From Cavia porcellus (Eukaryota; Chordata; Mammalia; Rodentia; Caviidae), in assembly GCF_034190915.1 (NCBI RefSeq), contig NW_026947503.1:19004532-19068531 (forward strand): DNA of 64,000 nt, written 5' to 3'. This document shows, in pieces, positions 59,526 to 64,000 of the stretch. Position 1 is the stretch's first letter, and each line of letters begins with the position of its first letter. The notes below the pieces were generated by a model. The model saw nothing but the letters and a program-made list of their open reading frames with translations, was not told where the DNA came from and did no database searches. Both the position numbers and the translations under genes were made by a program.

Positions 59526-61081
59526 AAATTGGGGAAAAAAGAGACAGAAAAGTAAATACTAAAGAAAAGGAAACCCAGGATACTCTCATATCCTGAGACC
59601 ATATAAAACAAGATTTAAGTGTCAGTATGTGAGAGACTGATAATTGGAGAGAGGGAAGTTTCACACCTAACACTAGATTTAGAAAAGTTGAGAAGATCCA
59701 AGAACATGATAAGAGCTTTTTTAATGCTTGTGGAAAACCCAACTGAAGATTTTCAAGAAATAATTAAAAAGAACACAGTCACTGAAGATGGATTTTGTGT
59801 TATTTCCTTATGAAAAACAAAGGAGGTAAGTAGTAAGTGGGATAATAGCTAATCCAAAATTTTTAAAGGATACAAATGCAACTTACCGTGCATTCTAATG
59901 AGAGAGACCCAGAAAGGGTGTGCTTCTGTGTGTGTGGTGGGGGAGGGCTGCAGTTAAATTGCTAAAGAGGGAAACTTGCTGGTGTCAAGCCCTTGAGTAA
60001 TTAAAATGGAACAGACTCAAGTACAGATTCCAGTACTGTTAAGATGAAAATGTTGGTTTTTGCTAGGGAAAGACAGTGCGTCCTATTCTAGGAACAGAAC
60101 ATTGATTGTTTTTAGCAGGATTACAGACAAGTGGGAAGATAATGTTGTCTTTATGGGGTTTAATGGAATTTGTACTCCGGGCCATTTTCTCAATGAAAGG
60201 AAAAGCCGAGTCATTACCAGGGAAAAAGAGATATTAAAGATCTCAGGAGAAGGAGACTCCAGGGAGTAGTCTGCTCAGCATGTGTGTGTTTGAATGAGCA
60301 AGTAAAACATTGTGTGATTGCCAGAAAACACCAGAGCCAGAATTGACAACCAGGAATATTCTGAATTTAATATGAGTGTTTGCCTGCCTGGGTGCTTCCT
60401 GTCATCACATCCTAATACACAGTTTCAGGCACAGGTGCAGAGTAGTGAAATTTAGACAGGATCATAGGCTAGAGTCCCACCAAATAAAAGCAGAATTAGA
60501 AAGACATAAGAGGCCTAAGGTTATATGTGAGGCAGTGCTTATAATAACTGGACTCTGAATTTTGAGAAGCAAGAAAACAGAAGGACTAAGTGTGGAAAAG
60601 CAAGTCTAAAAGTATAAATTCTGATGAGATTTAAAGGCATACGAGCATTGGAATCAGGAGAAAAGCTGTTGAATGTGATCTAATGATGACCAGGAAGAAG
60701 GATACTTTAAAAGGGTTACAGTTTGATGGTAGGTGACTTTAAGCTGTGATCCTGAGGCTGAAAGGTTATAGTGTACTGAAGGACAAGATCCCGAAAAGAG
60801 AGAGCTGAGACTCATGAGCGGCCCTGTGTACAGTGCGAGTTCATTTGTGAATTTTGCATCATCCAGGATTTCTCCGGAAAAAGCGTTGGAATATAGTGGT
60901 AAATTTCAGCCAACCAATTATTTGAAAATAGTTTTTAATGGAAGATATAAATGTTACTGTTGCTTTACATTTAAAATTTATTTAAAATTCATAGCATATT
61001 CATTTAGATTATTCAAATACTTAAATACACCCAAGAGACAGGAGATAAAAGGAAAGAGATTAAAGTTAATTTCCTGACAGT
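59526..61081. other. Unannotated DNA
   Basis: No repeat or gene recognised with confidence. Confidence 0.4.
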
Positions 61082-61200
61082 GAATTTTATGTGTTGGTTA
61101 ATTTTATGTGTCAACTAATAGGAGCTAGGAGGTATACCAATAATAATTTAATCATAATTCTTAGTGTGCCTGTGACCTTTGAACTGATTTAAGCAAAGTC
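61082..61200. mobile_element. Possible ancient repeat fragment
   Basis: GTTGGTTAATTTTATGTGTC followed by 'aacta', and 'gtgcctgtgacctttgaact' then 'gatttaagcaaag', resembles a known old mammalian repeat that I cannot name. Confidence 0.35.
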
Positions 61201-61326
61201 ACAACCCCACAAAACTGGACATAATTTAATTCCTGGATGTCCCAACAACCACAACAAACAAGCAAAAAAGTACAACACTGTCCCATTGCCTTTGTGTTTT
61301 GCTTGAACTGAAACATGATCTTCTGA

Positions 61327-61990
61327 CAAAAAGATAGATACCCTAGATAAGCAATATAATAAACAAACAGAATACATAAAGCAGATGCACAGAGATATAC
61401 AGGAAATAAAATACCCACTGAAAGCTGTAAAAACCACCTCAATGAAAATGAAGATAGAATTTCAGACCTTGAACACAGGATTGCAGCTAGTGAACAGGAA
61501 AGTAAAGATCTTCTAAAAATAACAAGGAATCAGGAAATAACAATTTAACAACTGCAAGATGATGCAAAGAAAAACAACATAAGATTGATAAGGATTAATG
61601 AAAAAGAAGGGGACAACATAAAGGATGTCAAGAGGATATTTAGAGAAGTAATAGCTGAAAATTTCCCAAGCATGAGATCTGAAACTGACATCAGGATCAG
61701 TGAAGCATGTAGAACTCCAAATAGTCATAACCAAAATAAAACTACACCCAGACATATAATAATCACCATCCCAGATATCCAACACAAGAATAGATTATTA
61801 AAAGCTGTCAGAGAGAAAAGACAGATCACTTATAAAGGAAAACCTATCAAAATCACAGAAGACTTCTCAGCACAAACAATAAAGTCAAGAAGAGCATGGA
61901 ATGAAGTATTCCAGATCCTAAGGTAAAATGATTTCTAACCTAGACTGATGTACCCTGAAAAACTATCATTCAAAATCGATGGTGAAACAT
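61327..61990 (+). pseudogene. ORF1: L1 copy D ORF1 fragment
   Basis: Coiled-coil end (from 61327) plus complete RRM and C-terminal domain. The open frame 61585-61926 carries INEKEGDNIKDVKRIFRE, ISEACRTPNSHNQNK, KGKPIKITEDFSAQTIKSRR, with TAA where copy B reads AAG after VFQIL. The N-terminus and start codon are missing. Confidence 0.85.
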
Positions 61991-62152
61991 GATACTTCCA
62001 TGACAAACAACAGCTGAAGAACTTCATGAACACCAAGTCAACCCAGCAAAAAATATTGAGAGACAGTTTAGATACACAAAGGAAAAAACCACTAAGCAAA
62101 GCAGATAATTAAACAGAAAAGAAAGATAAAGATGCAACAGCAGAGAGATAAC

Positions 62153-63547
62153 ATGTCAATAATAAACCAGCATATGACAGTTATAACCATTAATGTAAAT
62201 GGTCTCAATGCACCAATCAAAAGAAACAGACTAGCAGAATGGATCAAGAAACAAAACCCAACCATATGCTGTTTACAGGAAACCCATCTAATCCAGAAGG
62301 ATACTCACACACTGAAAGTCAAAGGATGGAAAACAATACTTCATGCAGCAGGAATCCAAAAAAAAAAAAAAAAAGCAGGAATAGCCATTCTGTTTGCAGA
62401 CAACGTGAACTTTAAACCAACAATGACCATAAAGGACAAAGCAGGTCACTATATACTCATTAGGGGAAAACTCCAAGAGGAAGAGATAACTATCTTAAAT
62501 ATTTATGCACCAAACTTCAGAACACCCAGTTATATAAAACAGCTATTAACAGAAATGAAAACTCAAATTATCAGTAACACAATTGTAACAGGAGACCTTA
62601 ACATGCCATTGACACCAAGAGACAGATCAACCAGAAAGAAAATGAGCAAAGAAATAACAGAACTGAATCACACCTGTGAACAAATGGATTTGATAGACAT
62701 ATACAGAATGTTCAAACCAACAACATCAGAATACACATTCTTCTCAGCAGTGCATGGGTCATTCTCTAAAATAGACCATATATTAGCTCACAGAACATAT
62801 TTAAACAAATGCAAAAGAGTTGAAATCATCCCTTGCATGTTATCGGATCACAGCGCTCTGAAATTAGAAAGAAATGATAAAAGATACTGCATAAATCCCA
62901 CAAACACATGGAAACTGAATAACACATTCTTGAGTAATCAGTGGTCACAGAAGAAGTTAAAGAAGAAATTAAACAATACCTAAAAGAAAATGAAAATGCA
63001 GATACAACTTTCCGGAATATGTGGGATGAAATGAAAGCCGTCCTCAGAGGAAAATTTATTGCACTGAGTTCCCACATCAGGAAAACAGAACGAATACAAA
63101 TAAATAACTTGATGCTACAACTCAAAAAGCTAGAAAAGGAGGAGCAAGTCAAGCCCAAAGCCAAAAGAAGAGAGGAAATTATAAAAATCAGAGCAGAAAC
63201 CAATGCAACAGAGACTAAGAAAACAATCCAAAGAATCAACAAATCAAAGAGTTGGTGCTTTGAAAGAATAAATAAAATTGATAAGCCCCTAGCCAACCTT
63301 ATTTTAACAAAAGGGAAGAAAAAGCTCAAATTCATGCAATAAGACATGAAAAAGTTGAAATCACTACAGACCCAATAGAAATACAGAAGATCATCAACAT
63401 CTATTTTGAAAATCTCTACTCTCAAATGTTTGATAACTCAGAAGAAATAGACAGATTCTTAGAAACATATGAAGTACCAAAGCTAGATCAAGAGGATGTA
63501 AAACTGTTGAATAATCCAGTCTCTGTTAATGAAATTGAAAATGTAAT
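62153..63547 (+). pseudogene. ORF2: L1 copy D ORF2: intact endonuclease, broken after
   Basis: ATG at 62153 (an in-frame ATG also lies at 62132). The whole apurinic/apyrimidinic-type endonuclease is open to 62983. Expected catalytic residues are present: Asn14 (TINVNG), Glu43 (CLQETHL), Asp148/Asn150 (GDLN), Asp208 (SKIDHIL) and Asp232-His233 (SDHS), using numbering from 62153. A one-base deletion near 62943 (GTGGTC versus GTGGGTC in copy B) shifts the frame. The next block (62941-63342) encodes the linker before RT. A second shift occurs near 63310. RT is cut off by the LTR at 63548. Confidence 0.9.
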
Positions 63548-63955
63548 TGTGAGGCAAATACACCGTTCCTCCTTTAATTTATAGGTGTCAGGAATTTTAT
63601 ACCAGAAACAAGAGCGCCCCTGGGAAGCCCGGGTGAGCGCGGGGTGACTGCAGTGGTGTGTGAGGCTGGGAGGAAGGGGGTTCATAGGGAAAGCCCAAAA
63701 GGCTGATGCCTGAAGAGATAAAAGGGAGAGGCAGGCTTACTTCTGGAGGTTCCACTGCGTGTTCCTCACTGCTCTCTGCCGGTCCTACCATGAACTATTT
63801 CTCCTCTGCATTGCCCCACTACCATCCCTCCCTGCCTTGGCACCAGCCAACTTTGTACTAAAACTTTTACAAGCTGTGAAATAAATACACTCTTCCCCCT
63901 TTAACCTGCAAATGTCACGTATTTTGTACCAGCAATGAGAAAAGTAACTAAGACA
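63548..63955 (+). mobile_element. LTR (MaLR-like ending) at the broken end of L1 D
   Basis: 408 bp starting TGTGAGGC and ending AAAAGTAACTAAGACA, the same terminus as the MaLR-type LTR at 28607. A CpG-rich stretch lies at 63611-63645, a TATA-like GATAAAAGG at 63717, and AATAAA at 63881. No 5-bp TSD is seen (GTAAT before, TCATT after). L1 ORF2 does not resume in the last 45 bases. The first ~60 bp resemble the last ~70 bp, an unusual internal repetition. Confidence 0.65.
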
Positions 63956-64000
63956 TCATTAATGTGTCAAAAACCCTCTGACAAGTAGGGATCAAATATA

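Larger units (their letters stand above)
61327..63547 (+). mobile_element. L1: L1 copy D, truncated at both ends
   Basis: Starts abruptly inside the ORF1 coiled coil (61327 aligns to about 15268 in copy B) and stops in the ORF2 RT region, where an LTR begins. Nearly identical to copy B where they overlap, so it belongs to the same recent subfamily, and it keeps about 85 bp of ORF1 that copy B lost. L1s are usually 5'-truncated. The missing 3' part reflects a later event at the LTR junction or lies beyond the window. Confidence 0.88.

Noticed and set aside
62826..63425. 199-codon minus-strand frame
   Set aside because: Antisense shadow of L1 copy D ORF2; hydrophobic composition results from Lys/Glu-rich sense codons.
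1..64000. CRISPR arrays, operons, prophage or other prokaryotic systems
   Set aside because: No regularly spaced direct repeats with unique spacers and no prokaryotic coding density; all evidence is for a mammalian nuclear genome.

Overview
This is AT-rich mammalian genomic DNA, almost certainly from a rodent. It carries tRNA-Ala-derived ID SINEs, 7SL-derived B1-like SINEs, ERVL-MaLR-type LTRs, and several same-strand LINE-1 (L1) elements. The ID sequence variant and the non-murine L1 5'UTRs make a hystricomorph (guinea-pig-like) genome my best guess, but that is weak inference. There are no prokaryotic genes, operons, CRISPR arrays or structural RNA genes. I can identify no intact host protein-coding gene. 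The window is intergenic or deep intronic, and its content is layers of retroelements of different ages.

Layout. 1-5.9 kb: mostly unannotated AT-rich DNA with microsatellites and one chimeric 7SL+ID SINE. 5.9-6.95 kb: candidate solo LTR (minus) with an internal 171-bp duplication. 7.46-11.64 kb: L1 copy A, old and broken, with a B1 inside. 11.66-12.2 kb: LTR copy 1 (minus). 14.30-20.98 kb: L1 copy B, a full-length 6.7-kb insertion with a perfect 12-bp target-site duplication (TSD) and a tandem-monomer 5'UTR. 21.4-22.1 kb: LTR copy 2. 24.93-31.43 kb: L1 copy C, with its own degenerate 15-bp TSD, a different 5'UTR built of ~70-bp units, an inverted piece of ORF1 inside ORF2, and a MaLR LTR inserted in the reverse transcriptase domain with a perfect 5-bp TSD. 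32.94-33.78 kb: LTR copy 3. 34.3-36.2 kb: ancient antisense L1 interrupted by an MLT1-like LTR and an ID element. 36-42.7 kb: little recognisable. 42.7-45.6 kb: MLT1-like LTR split by a young ID, then an unrecognised exon-like minus-strand ORF, then an ancient repeat split by a MaLR LTR. 46-59 kb: mostly unannotated, with one MaLR LTR, a large TTC/CCT tract, a (GA)n tract, a B1 and a second copy of the ancient repeat. 59.1-59.5 kb: 5'-truncated L1 tail. 61.33-63.55 kb: L1 copy D, truncated at both ends but with an intact endonuclease reading frame. 63.55-63.96 kb: LTR at the window end.

How the parts relate. L1 ORF1 (RNA-binding chaperone) and ORF2 (endonuclease plus reverse transcriptase) are the only recognisable coding capacity, and every copy is disabled. 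The L1 machinery of the lineage would have mobilised the ID and B1 SINEs in trans. The LTRs come from separate endogenous-retrovirus-like families. The most informative observations are the two unrelated tandem-repeat L1 5'UTRs, the inverted ORF1-into-ORF2 segment in copy C, the D-to-V change in the RT active site of copy B, and the unexplained exon-like ORF near 44.3 kb. I did not find a convincing novel functional system.
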